Made by a program: the position numbers and the translations under genes
Shown: piece after piece, positions 1 through 7,050 of the stretch
Numbering within the stretch: the first letter of the stretch is position 1
Layout: every line of letters starts with the position of its first letter
Source of the DNA: Streptomyces sp. rh34
GTDB lineage: Bacteria; Actinomycetota; Actinomycetes; Streptomycetales; Streptomycetaceae
Length of the DNA stretch: 32,308 bases
Direction: 5' to 3'
Assembly: GCF_002551245.1 (NCBI RefSeq)
Contig: NZ_NTGZ01000062.1
Span: 1-32,308, forward strand
The notes under the pieces: generated by a model
Seen by the model: the letters and a program-made list of their open reading frames with translations, nothing else
What the model was told of the DNA's origin: nothing
The model's database searches: none

Positions 1-19
1 AGATGTGTATAAGAGACAG
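1..19. other. Tn5/Nextera mosaic-end adapter sequence (artefact)
   Basis: The first 19 bases, AGATGTGTATAAGAGACAG, are identical to the Tn5 transposase mosaic end used in Nextera libraries. Genomic sequence begins at about base 20. Reading frames through this block give the telltale strings MCIRDR and VYKRQ on the plus strand and CLLYTS on the minus strand, which contaminate many database proteins. The block is a sequencing residue at a contig edge, not a mobile element. Confidence 0.97.
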
Positions 20-720
20 GCGCTCAGGGCCGGGTCGAGGCGGTCCGGCGCGCGCAGCCGGACGAGCGCGGCCAGCGACAGGGGCCCGGCTCCCCCCGGC
101 GCGGCGACGGTCGCCAGGGCCGCCGCCGATGCCACCCCCCGTACGGAGGGTGTGTCATCCGCCCACGGGGTCACGCACACCACCGTGTGCAGCCCTTCCG
201 CGTCCTGCCCCAGGGCCTCGCCCAGCGCGGCGACGGCGGTGTCACGCTGCCGGCCGGGGCCCGCCGTGAGTACCGCGCCGAACTCCCGCGACAGGTCGGC
301 GCCCGCCCGCGCCTCGTCGGAGAGCAGCGCCCCGATCCGGGCGGCGACCTCCATCGCGGCGGTCAGCCGCTCGTCGGACGGACGGGGATCGGCGTCGAGC
401 AGCCAGACGTATCCGAGGACGACGCCCCGATGGCGTACCGGAAGGCAGATGCGGTCCCGGAACACCCCGGCCTCGGGAGCGGCGGGGATCCGGACGGGCC
501 CGGTCGCCCGGGTGATCCCGAACCCCTCGAACCAGGCGCGCACGGCGGGCGTGGAGCGACGGGTCAGGATCGAGCGGGTGCGGACCGGGTCCATCGCGGA
601 GTCGTCGTCGCTGTCGTGGGCTCCGAAGGCGACCAGGCCGAAATCCCGGTTCTCCAGGGTGGCCGGGGCGTCGAGGAGGGCCGAGATCTCGTCGACCAGT
701 TCCTGGTAATCGCCTGTCAC
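20..720 (-). CDS. PucR-family transcriptional regulator, N-terminal part (3' end missing)
   Basis: The minus strand is open from a GTG at 720 (protein begins VTGDYQELVDEISALL) to the left edge, about 233 residues, where it runs into adapter sequence. An in-frame GTG at 735 is an alternative start. The N-terminal motif (ENRDFGLVAFGAHDS, then MDPVRTRSILTRR and VRAWFEGFGI) matches the sensory half of PucR/CdaR-like regulators that sit beside proline catabolism genes in Streptomyces. The C-terminal helix-turn-helix typical of the family lies beyond the edge and cannot be seen. The gene is divergent from proline dehydrogenase with 191 bases between starts, so it probably controls proline use and perhaps itself. 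The family assignment is from recalled similarity. The truncation comes from the assembly edge. Confidence 0.8.
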
Positions 721-751
721 TCCGCCATTCTGCACCCCTTCACGCCTTGCT

Positions 752-767
752 TCAGACAGATGTCTGA
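752..767. promoter_or_regulatory. Inverted repeat in the divergent regulator/proline dehydrogenase region
   Basis: TCAGACA-ga-TGTCTGA is a perfect inverted repeat with 7-bp arms, 32 bases upstream of the regulator start and about 145 bases upstream of the proline dehydrogenase start. Its position suits an operator for the adjacent PucR-type protein. No binding data are implied. Confidence 0.45.
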
Positions 768-900
768 GATGGCGGCCACGGATGCGTGACAGGTGTCGAT
801 GGCACAGGATCGGAGCGGTCCCTAGATTTCACGGTGGTTATCCGTGCCGTACCGGTCCGTTCACGTTCGTACCGTTACGGCCCTTCGTCCGTACATTCGT

Positions 901-905
901 GGAGG
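901..905 (+). promoter_or_regulatory. Ribosome binding site fixing the proline dehydrogenase start
   Basis: GGAGG lies six bases before the GTG at 912. It decides between that GTG and in-frame upstream starts as far back as 786, whose extra residues do not look like a conserved protein. Confidence 0.8.
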
Positions 906-911
906 TGCCCT

Positions 912-1838
912 GTGCTGGGTCCCGTGATTCTCGCCGCGTCGCGCAGCGACAAGATGCGCCGGTTCGTCTCGGCCGCGCCCGGCACCAAGCAGGTCGTCGG
1001 CCGCTTCATCGCCGGGGAGACCCTCGACCAGGTCGTGCCGATCGTCGAGGACGCCGCGGACAAGGGCCTGGAGGTCACCCTCGACGTCGTCGGCGAGGAC
1101 ATCACCACCCCCGCGCAGGCCGAGGCCGCCCGCGACGCCTACCTGGAGCTCGTCGAGCGCCTGAAGGGCCTCGGCCTGGGCACCCGCGCCGAGATGTCCG
1201 TCAAGCTGTCCATGTTCGGCCAAGCGCTGGAGGGCGGCCACGAGCTGGCCCTCGCCAACGTGCGCCCGGTCGTCGAGGCGGCGGCCGCCATCGGCACCAC
1301 GGTCACCCTGGACGCCGAGGACCACACCACCCTCGACTCGATGTTCGCCATCCACGAGGAGCTCCGGAAGGACTTCCCGGAGACCGGCTGCGTCATCCAG
1401 TCCTACCTGTTCCGTACCGAGGACGACGCCCGCAGGCTCGCCGCCGCGGGCAGCCGCGTACGCATCGTGAAGGGCGCCTACAAGGAGCCCGCCTCCGTCG
1501 CGTACCAGGACAAGGCCGAGATCGACAAGGCGTACGTCCGCATCACCAGGATCCTGATGGAGGGCGAGGGCTACCCGATGATCGGGTCCCACGATCCCCG
1601 TCTCGTCGCCATCGCCCAGGAGCTGGGCCGCCAGGCCGGGCGCAAACTGGATGAGTACGAGTTCCAGATGCTGTACGGCATCCGCAGCGACGAACACATC
1701 CGGCTCGCGGCCGAGGGCCACCGGATGCGCGTCTACACGGCGTACGGCACCGACTGGTACGGATACTTCATGCGCCGCCTCGCGGAGAAGCCGGCCAACC
1801 TGCTGTTCTTCGGCCGCTCGATCCTCACCAAGGGCTGA
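912..1838 (+). CDS. Proline dehydrogenase (monofunctional, FAD-dependent)
   Basis: This 308-residue protein oxidises L-proline to delta-1-pyrroline-5-carboxylate using FAD, the first step of proline catabolism, and passes electrons to the respiratory chain. The start is a GTG (VLGPVILAASRSDKMRRF) preceded by GGAGG. The sequence has the beta/alpha-barrel pattern of the PutA PRODH domain, including KLSMFGQ, TLDAEDHTTLDSMF, CVIQSYL and VRIVKGAYKEP. The C-terminal FMRRLAEKPANLLFFGRS carries the paired arginines R288/R289 that grip the substrate carboxylate. Length is normal for the monofunctional bacterial form. P5C dehydrogenase follows 80 bases downstream with no terminator between, so the two probably form an operon under the divergent PucR-like regulator. 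Confidence 0.95.
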   Translation: MLGPVILAASRSDKMRRFVSAAPGTKQVVGRFIAGETLDQVVPIVEDAADKGLEVTLDVVGEDITTPAQAEAARDAYLELVERLKGLGLGTRAEMSVKLSMFGQALEGGHELALANVRPVVEAAAAIGTTVTLDAEDHTTLDSMFAIHEELRKDFPETGCVIQSYLFRTEDDARRLAAAGSRVRIVKGAYKEPASVAYQDKAEIDKAYVRITRILMEGEGYPMIGSHDPRLVAIAQELGRQAGRKLDEYEFQMLYGIRSDEHIRLAAEGHRMRVYTAYGTDWYGYFMRRLAEKPANLLFFGRSILTKG

Positions 1839-1918
1839 GCAACCGGCCCCGACCCGGGGCTGAACCGGCCACGGCCGACCCACCCATCCCCGCCGACACC
1901 AAAGGAGACAAGGCAACC

Positions 1919-3550
1919 ATGGACGCCGTCACCCAGGTCCCCGCGCCGGTCAACGAGCCGGTTCACTCCTACGCCCCGGGCTCCCCGGAGCGCGCCCGCC
2001 TGGAGGTGAAGCTCAAGGAGCTCGCCGACAACCCGATCGACCTGCCGATGACCATCGGCGGCGAGAAGCGGATGGGCGGCGGTGAGCGTGTGAACGTCGT
2101 GCAGCCGCACAACCACCAGGCCGTCATCGGCACCTTCGCCGGCGCCACCGAGCAGGACGCCCAGGACGCCATCGACGCGGCCCTCGCCGCCGCTCCGGCC
2201 TGGCGCGCGATGGCCTTCGACGACCGCGCGGCGATCATCCTGCGCGCCGCGGAGCTGCTGGCGGGCCCCTGGCGCGAGACGCTGGCCGCCTCCACCATGC
2301 TCGGCCAGTCCAAGACCGCCCAGCAGGCCGAGATCGACACGCCCTGCGAGCTGATCGACTTCTGGCGCTTCAACGTGCACTACGCGCGCCAGATCCTCGC
2401 CGAGCAGCCCCCGGCCAACTCCCCGGGCGTGTGGAACCGCATGGACCACCGCCCGCTGGAGGGCTTCGTCTACGCGATCACGCCGTTCAACTTCACGGCC
2501 ATCGCGGGCAACCTCCCCACCGCCCCCGCCCTCATGGGCAACGTCGTGGTGTGGAAGCCGTCCCCGACCCAGACCCACGCCGCCGTGCTGCTGATGCAGC
2601 TCCTGGAGGAGGCCGGGCTGCCCAAGGGCGTCATCAACCTGGTCACCGGCGACGGCATCGCCGTCTCCGAGGTGGCGCTGAACCACCGCGACCTGGCCGG
2701 CATCCACTTCACCGGGTCGACCCCCACCTTCCAGCACCTGTGGAAGACGGTCGGCAACAACATCGCCAACTACCGCACCTACCCGCGGCTCGTCGGCGAG
2801 ACCGGCGGCAAGGACTTCGTCGTCGCGCACCCCAGCGCCGACCGCGCCGTCCTGAAGACCGCGCTGACCCGTGGCTCCTTCGAGTTCCAGGGCCAGAAGT
2901 GCTCGGCCTCCTCGCGGGCGTACGTCCCGGCCTCCATCTGGAACTCCGGTTTCAAGGAGGAGTTCGCGGCCGAGGTCGACTCGATCACGATGGGTGACGT
3001 CACCGACCTGACGAACTTCATCGGAGCCGTCATCGACGAGCGCTCGTTCGCCAAGAACAAGGCCGCGATCGACCGCGCGAAGTCCGACCCGGCATGCACC
3101 ATCGTCGCGGGCGGCACCTACGACGACTCGGTGGGCTACTTCGTCCGCCCGACCGTCATCGAGTGCTCCGACGCCGAGAGCGAGGTCTTCACGACCGAGT
3201 ACTTCGGCCCGATCCTCGCGATCCACGTGTACGAGGACGAGAAGTACGACGCCATGCTGGAGCAGATGGAGTCGGTCTCCGACTACGCGCTGACCGGCTC
3301 GGTCATCTCGGGCGACCGCGCGGCCGCCGCGTACACGATGGACAAGCTCCGCTACGCCGCGGGCAACTTCTACATCAACGACAAGTCGACCGGCGCCGTC
3401 GTCGGCCAGCAGCCCTTCGGCGGCGGCCGCGCCTCCGGCACCTGCGACAAGGCGGGCGCCCCGCAGAACCTCCAGCGCTGGACCCTGACCCGGGCCATCA
3501 AGGAGACGCTGGTCCCGCCGACCGACTACACCTACCCCCACCAGGGCTGA
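1919..3550 (+). CDS. pruA: L-glutamate gamma-semialdehyde (1-pyrroline-5-carboxylate) dehydrogenase
   Basis: The 543-residue enzyme oxidises P5C/glutamate semialdehyde to glutamate with NAD+, the second step of proline breakdown. It is an aldehyde dehydrogenase superfamily member of the group-1 P5CDH length. AITPFNFTAIAGNLPTAPAL is the cofactor-binding segment, Glu294 lies in GETGGKDF, and the catalytic Cys328 lies in FQGQKCSASSR. The C-terminal FGGGRASGTCDKAGAP is typical of P5CDH. The ATG is preceded by AAAGGAG with a nine-base-range spacing. It follows proline dehydrogenase, so both steps are made from one locus. A strong terminator follows about 60 bases after the stop. Confidence 0.97.
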   Translation: MDAVTQVPAPVNEPVHSYAPGSPERARLEVKLKELADNPIDLPMTIGGEKRMGGGERVNVVQPHNHQAVIGTFAGATEQDAQDAIDAALAAAPAWRAMAFDDRAAIILRAAELLAGPWRETLAASTMLGQSKTAQQAEIDTPCELIDFWRFNVHYARQILAEQPPANSPGVWNRMDHRPLEGFVYAITPFNFTAIAGNLPTAPALMGNVVVWKPSPTQTHAAVLLMQLLEEAGLPKGVINLVTGDGIAVSEVALNHRDLAGIHFTGSTPTFQHLWKTVGNNIANYRTYPRLVGETGGKDFVVAHPSADRAVLKTALTRGSFEFQGQKCSASSRAYVPASIWNSGFKEEFAAEVDSITMGDVTDLTNFIGAVIDERSFAKNKAAIDRAKSDPACTIVAGGTYDDSVGYFVRPTVIECSDAESEVFTTEYFGPILAIHVYEDEKYDAMLEQMESVSDYALTGSVISGDRAAAAYTMDKLRYAAGNFYINDKSTGAVVGQQPFGGGRASGTCDKAGAPQNLQRWTLTRAIKETLVPPTDYTYPHQG

Positions 3551-3610
3551 CGCCCTCCCGGGGCGCCGCAGCACGACGCCCCGGACCCGGGCCTCCCCGG
3601 GCCCCTGAGC

Positions 3611-3653
3611 ACCGCCCCCCGACCGGCCCCCCTGCCGGCCGGGGGGCGGTTTC
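3611..3653 (+). terminator. Terminator after pruA
   Basis: 17-bp arms at 3611-3627 and 3634-3650 pair with a single G-T wobble around a six-base loop and are followed by TTT. The hairpin lies between the convergent pruA and deiodinase-like genes and could stop transcription from both. Confidence 0.85.
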
Positions 3654-3686
3654 CATGGGCTCGGTGCTCTTTCACGGGGCGGCGTC

Positions 3687-4397
3687 TCAGACCTCCACGA
3701 ACACCTGGTCCAGCGACTTGCGCACCAGGTCGGGGACCTCGCAGTCGTCGGCGGGATAGCCGACGGGGATCACGGCGAAGGCCTTCTCGTTCTCGGGCCG
3801 GTTCAGGACCTCGCCGAGGAAGCGCATCGGGCTCGGCGTGTGGATCAGCGCGGCGAGACCGGACAGGTGCAGGGCCGTGAGCAGCATGCCCACCGCGATC
3901 CCGACCGACTCGTCCACGTAGTAGTGCTTGCGCTTCGTGCCGTCCTCGCCGAGCCAGTAGCGCTGCTGGAACACCACGATCAGGGCGGGCGCGTCCGTCA
4001 TGTGGGCCTTCACCGCGTCGGTGCCCAGCGGGCGCAGCGCGGCGAGCCACTCCTCGCCGAGCCGCCCGTCGTAACTCACCTTCTCCTCGTGCTCGGCGGC
4101 CTCCCGGATCCGGCGGCGCGCCTCGGGGTCCTTGACCAGGACGAAGGTCCACGGCTGCTGATGGGCGCCGGAGGGGGCGGTGGCCGCGCACGCGACGGCG
4201 TCGCGCAGCACCTGTTCGGGGACCGGATCGGGGGAGAAGGAACGGACGGTCCTGCGTTCGTCCATCCGCAGCCGCAGCCGGGCGGCACGGTCCAGGGAGG
4301 TCTCGGCGGCCATCCGGTCGGGGCGGTAGGGCGCGGGACGGTACGGGTCGCCATGGGTGGGCGACCACTGCCGGTGTGTGGGCGTCGTGTCGGACAT
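3687..4397 (-). CDS. Nitroreductase-fold flavoprotein, iodotyrosine deiodinase (IYD) homologue
   Basis: This 236-residue protein aligns from memory along most of its length with the catalytic domain of animal iodotyrosine deiodinase. Shared segments are RRTVRSFSPDPVP and ATAPSGAHQQPWTFVLVKDPE near the FMN phosphate and ring, HYYVDESVGIAVG, and the C-terminal PVGYPADDCEVPDLVRKSLDQ. Glu105, Tyr109 and Lys130 reproduce the spacing (4 and 21) of the E/Y/K lid that grips the zwitterion of halotyrosine in IYD. The likely activity is FMN-dependent reductive dehalogenation of iodo- or bromotyrosine; a general nitroreductase role is the alternative. There is no membrane anchor, unlike the vertebrate enzyme. 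No clear Shine-Dalgarno precedes the ATG at 4397, and an internal ATG at codon 29 is possible. The gene converges on pruA. Confidence 0.85.
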   Translation of the reverse strand: MSDTTPTHRQWSPTHGDPYRPAPYRPDRMAAETSLDRAARLRLRMDERRTVRSFSPDPVPEQVLRDAVACAATAPSGAHQQPWTFVLVKDPEARRRIREAAEHEEKVSYDGRLGEEWLAALRPLGTDAVKAHMTDAPALIVVFQQRYWLGEDGTKRKHYYVDESVGIAVGMLLTALHLSGLAALIHTPSPMRFLGEVLNRPENEKAFAVIPVGYPADDCEVPDLVRKSLDQVFVEV

Positions 4398-4586
4398 GGC
4401 CGCAGTGTGCGCGGTGGGGGAGGCCCGGGGGAAGCGGGGCTTCGGACAGGCGCGGGACGCGGTCCCGGTCAGTGTCCGCTGACCGGGACCGGCCGTCCGC
4501 CCTTCGGTGCCCCGGGTACGCGGTCTTGTGGACTAAGTAATGAGCATGTCAAATTCCTTCTCGGTACGTCCCCACACGTCACCCCA

Positions 4587-4593
4587 GAAGGAG
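4587..4593 (+). promoter_or_regulatory. Ribosome binding site of the secreted protease
   Basis: GAAGGAG sits six bases before the ATG at 4600. It selects this start, directly ahead of a typical signal peptide, over in-frame ATGs at 4540 and 4546. Confidence 0.8.
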
Positions 4594-4599
4594 CCCCCC

Positions 4600-5667
4600 A
4601 TGAGACGCAACTCCCGTGCGCGCCTCGGCGTTTCCCTGCTGCTCGTCGCCGGCGCCCTCGGCCTCGGAGCGGCCCCCTCCACCGCCGCCGACGCCCCGGA
4701 GCCCGCCCCCTCGGCGATCCCCGCCCCGTCCGCGTACGCGCTCGACGCCGCCGTCGAACGACAGCTCGGCGCCGCCACCGCCGGAACCTACCTCGACGCG
4801 AAGACCGGCGACCTGGTCGTCACCGTCACCAGCGACCGGGCCGAGGAGCAGGCCCGCGCCGCCGGGGCCACCGTCCGCCGGGTGGCCCGCAGCGCCGCCC
4901 AGCTCGACGCCGCCATGGAGACCCTGGAGGCCGAGGCGAAGATCACCGGCACCTCCTGGGGCGTCGACCCGCGCACCAACCGGGTCGCCGTCGAGGCCGA
5001 CTCCTCCGTCTCCGCACGGGAGATGGCCCGCCTCGAAGCCGTCGCCGAACGGCTCGACGGCGCGGTCGACATCAAGCGCGTACCGGGTGTCTTCCACCGT
5101 GAGGTGCTGGGCGGCGGAGCGATCTACGGCGGGGGCAGCCGCTGCTCGGCGGCCTTCAACGTCACCAAGGGCGGGGCGCGTTACTTCGTGACCGCCGGGC
5201 ACTGCACCAACATTTCCGCCAACTGGTCGGCCAGCTCCGGTGGTTCGGTCATCGGTGTCCGGGAGGGCACCAGTTTCCCGACCAACGACTACGGCATCGT
5301 CCGCTACACGGACGGCTCGTCGCCCGCCGGGGCCGTCAGCCTCCACAACGGCTCCTCCCAGGACATCAGCTCCGCCGCCAACGCCGTCGTCGGCCAGGCG
5401 ATCAAGAAGAGCGGATCCACCACGAAGGTGACCTCCGGCGCGGTCACCGCCGTCAACGTCACCGTCAACTACAGCGACGGACCCGTCTACAACATGGTCC
5501 GCACCACCGCCTGCTCGGCCGGCGGCGACAGCGGCGGCGCGCACTACGCCGGATCCGTCGCCCTCGGCATCCACTCCGGCAGCTCCGGCTGCTCGGGCAC
5601 CGCGGGCTCGGCCATCCATCAGCCGGTCACCGAGGCGCTCTCGGCGTACGGCGTGACGGTGTACTGA
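4600..5667 (+). CDS. Secreted chymotrypsin-like serine protease (streptogrisin type, S1E) with propeptide
   Basis: The 355-residue preproprotein starts with a signal peptide (MRRNSRARLG, a hydrophobic stretch, then AAPSTAA). A propeptide of about 140 residues follows, of the alpha-lytic/streptogrisin type, which folds the enzyme and is then removed. The mature part probably begins near Gly171 (GGGAIYGGG), giving about 185 residues, the size of streptogrisins. The catalytic triad is His201 (TAGHC), Asp230 (NDYGIVRY) and Ser311 (GGDSGGAHY). Cysteines flank the His and the Ser and fit the conserved disulfides. It acts outside the cell in protein degradation. It stands alone between a divergent deiodinase-like gene and a terminator. 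The exact cleavage specificity cannot be read with confidence. Confidence 0.95.
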   Translation: MRRNSRARLGVSLLLVAGALGLGAAPSTAADAPEPAPSAIPAPSAYALDAAVERQLGAATAGTYLDAKTGDLVVTVTSDRAEEQARAAGATVRRVARSAAQLDAAMETLEAEAKITGTSWGVDPRTNRVAVEADSSVSAREMARLEAVAERLDGAVDIKRVPGVFHREVLGGGAIYGGGSRCSAAFNVTKGGARYFVTAGHCTNISANWSASSGGSVIGVREGTSFPTNDYGIVRYTDGSSPAGAVSLHNGSSQDISSAANAVVGQAIKKSGSTTKVTSGAVTAVNVTVNYSDGPVYNMVRTTACSAGGDSGGAHYAGSVALGIHSGSSGCSGTAGSAIHQPVTEALSAYGVTVY

Positions 5668-5670
5668 GCC

Positions 5671-5707
5671 GCCACCGCACCGCCACCGCACCACACCGCA
5701 CCGCACC
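5671..5707. repeat. Short CACCGC-type tandem repeat
   Basis: Directly after the protease stop the sequence repeats CACCGC and CACCG units several times within about 37 bases. It is low-complexity sequence between stop codon and terminator, with no coding signal. Confidence 0.5.
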
Positions 5708-5746
5708 TCCAGCGTCACCGGCACGGCACCGGAACTGCCGGACCCC

Positions 5747-5782
5747 GCCCGCCCGGACCCCCGCACCCCGGTCCGGGCGGGC
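5747..5782 (+). terminator. Terminator after the protease gene
   Basis: A perfect 13-bp stem (arms 5747-5759 and 5770-5782, GCCCGCCCGGACC on the left) with a ten-base loop and no U-tract, a common Streptomyces terminator form. Confidence 0.8.
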
Positions 5783-5828
5783 CTGTGCGCGGCGGCGAAA
5801 TCCGGTGCCGGGCGGGAGGGGCGCCTGA

Positions 5829-5834
5829 CAGGCT
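5829..5834 (+). promoter_or_regulatory. Candidate -10 element giving a leaderless acetyltransferase mRNA
   Basis: CAGGCT ends six bases before the ATG at 5841, the spacing that puts the transcription start on the start codon. There is no usable Shine-Dalgarno. A clear -35 was not found. Confidence 0.4.
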
Positions 5835-5840
5835 GGGGCC

Positions 5841-6392
5841 ATGGACCGGTCTCCCGCGCTGCGCGTCGCCCACACCTCAGAGCTCACCACCTCCGAACGG
5901 GGCCGGATCCGCGGCCTGCTCGACACCGCCTTCGACGGCGACTTCGCCGACGAGGACTGGGAGCACTCCCTCGGCGGCGTCCATGCCCTGGTACGCGACG
6001 CCGACGGCGTCCTGATCGCCCACGGGAGCGTCGTCCAGCGCCGGGTCCTGCACGCGGTCCGTTCCCACCGCGCCGGATACGTCGAGGCCGTCGCCGTCCG
6101 CGCGGACCGCCGCCGCGAGGGCCACGGCCACCGGGTGATGGCCGCGCTGGAGCACGTCATCGACACGGCCTACGACTTCGGGGCCCTGTCCGCCTCCGAC
6201 ACCGGCGCGGCGCTCTACACGGCGCGCGGCTGGCAGGTGTGGCCGGGCCGGCTCGCCGCCCTCGGCCCGGCCGGCCCCGTCCCGCTGCCCGAGGAGGAGG
6301 GCTCCACCTACGTCCGCCCCGCGGCCGGACGCCCCCTGCCGGCGCCGGGCCACCCGCTCCAGTTCGACTGGCGCGAGGGCGACCTGCTGTGA
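5841..6392 (+). CDS. aac(2'): Aminoglycoside 2'-N-acetyltransferase, AAC(2') family
   Basis: This 183-residue GNAT-fold protein resembles the chromosomal AAC(2')-I enzymes of mycobacteria along its whole length. Matching segments are LVHTSEL-like start (RVAHTSELT), FDGDFADEDWEHSLGGVHALV, GYVEAVAVRADRR (acetyl-CoA binding strand and loop), GALSASDTGAALYTARGW, and the terminal FDWREGDLL. The family transfers acetyl from acetyl-CoA to the 2'-amino group of aminoglycosides such as gentamicin and tobramycin; some members also act on peptidoglycan amino sugars. No antibiotic biosynthesis genes are nearby, so it is probably an intrinsic chromosomal enzyme whose natural substrate is open. It appears monocistronic and leaderless. 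Resistance is an inference from family only. Confidence 0.87.
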   Translation: MDRSPALRVAHTSELTTSERGRIRGLLDTAFDGDFADEDWEHSLGGVHALVRDADGVLIAHGSVVQRRVLHAVRSHRAGYVEAVAVRADRRREGHGHRVMAALEHVIDTAYDFGALSASDTGAALYTARGWQVWPGRLAALGPAGPVPLPEEEGSTYVRPAAGRPLPAPGHPLQFDWREGDLL

Positions 6393-6765
6393 GCCGGTGG
6401 CCCGTTCCGGCCCGGTAGCCGTTCCAGGCCGGTGATCCGCTCCGGGCGGTGGCCGTCTCAGATAGTAGGAAGTCCGAGTAACTGTGGAGACAGGACGGCT
6501 CGACTGTCCTAACTTGGTAGGAGCCGAACGAATCGCTCGATCGAGCGACCGGCGGATGCGAGCGGACGCCCCGAAGCAGGCAACCCCTGCGGCGTACGCT
6601 CCCCGCCCCTTCCGGCACCTCGGAATCCGATCCCGACCGCTCGACGCCGTGCTGCCCGCCCGGTACCGCGACCGCCCGCCGGTCCGCGGTTCCCCGGCCC
6701 GTATCCCGGTCTCGACGGCCACGCGAGCCCAGACGTCCACGCGATCTCAAAGGAGTCGATCCACC
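6393..6765 (+). promoter_or_regulatory. 373-base structured leader upstream of the 42-aa protein
   Basis: No gene is evident on either strand here. Between 6455 and 6522 are GTCTC/GAGAC (6455-6459 with 6487-6491), AGGAC/GTCCT (6492-6496 with 6506-6510) and TCCTA/TAGGA (6507-6511 with 6518-6522); the last two compete for the same bases. A second TAGGA at 6466-6470 is another partner for TCCTA. A perfect 16-bp palindrome follows at 6533-6548. The segment is less GC-rich than its surroundings. It could be a cis-regulatory RNA, a small RNA, or a promoter with operators. Confidence 0.45.
6533..6548. repeat. Perfect 16-bp palindrome
   Basis: TCGCTCGATCGAGCGA is a complete palindrome without spacer, placed just after the competing hairpins and 217 bases before the small gene. 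As DNA it suits a dimeric regulator; as RNA it would form a hairpin with almost no loop. Confidence 0.6.
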
Positions 6766-6894
6766 ATGGCCGAGACCACTGTCCGCCGCGTCCGTCACAC
6801 CTCCCGCCAGGCCGACGCCGAGCGCAGGAACGCCGCCGCCGCCCTCCAGCGCGCCCTGGACCGCCGTGACAACGGCGGCTCGACCGGCCACTGA
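6766..6894 (+). CDS. Small basic conserved-type hypothetical protein (42 aa)
   Basis: The frame encodes 42 residues starting MAETTVRRVRHTSRQADAER and ending DNGGSTGH. AAAGGAG with a ten-base spacing precedes the ATG, the best Shine-Dalgarno in this stretch. The product is very rich in Arg and Ala, is predicted largely helical (ADAERRNAAAALQRALDRR), and has no signal peptide or membrane segment. It has only two Leu and no Ile, so it is not an attenuator peptide for the downstream leuB. I do not know its function; the shape suggests a soluble nucleic-acid- or protein-binding peptide. It lies 156 bases upstream of leuB, which appears to have its own promoter. Confidence 0.7.
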   Translation: MAETTVRRVRHTSRQADAERRNAAAALQRALDRRDNGGSTGH

Positions 6895-7038
6895 GCCGGG
6901 GCCCGCCAACCGCGCACCGCCCACCAGCGCACCGCCCATCCACACCCCGCCCGTCCGCACACCGCCCTCCGCACACCGAACACCCTTGCGCCGCGTCCGT
7001 ATGGTGGACGCCGGATGTCATGGGGTGGGACGCACCGT

Positions 7039-7044
7039 TAGGCT
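7039..7044 (+). promoter_or_regulatory. Candidate -10 of leuB (leaderless transcript)
   Basis: TAGGCT ends six bases before the leuB ATG, so the predicted transcription start is the A of the start codon. No Shine-Dalgarno lies upstream of the ATG, which supports leaderless translation. The -35 region is weak. Confidence 0.55.
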
Positions 7045-7050
7045 TCCGGC

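Noticed and set aside
3..709. Plus-strand frames beginning MCIRDR and MYKRQ
   Set aside because: Their starts are adapter sequence and they run antisense to the PucR-like gene.
786..911. In-frame extension of proline dehydrogenase back to 786
   Set aside because: The extra 42 residues are not protein-like, cross the divergent regulatory region, and GGAGG marks the GTG at 912.
1733..3574. 613-codon open frame on the minus strand over pruA
   Set aside because: Shadow of the pruA codon bias; Arg/Val/Gly/Asp-rich without domains, and it lies opposite a clear enzyme gene.
5671..5707. CACCGC repeats as a possible CRISPR or regulatory array
   Set aside because: The units are six bases without spacers, simple low-complexity sequence.
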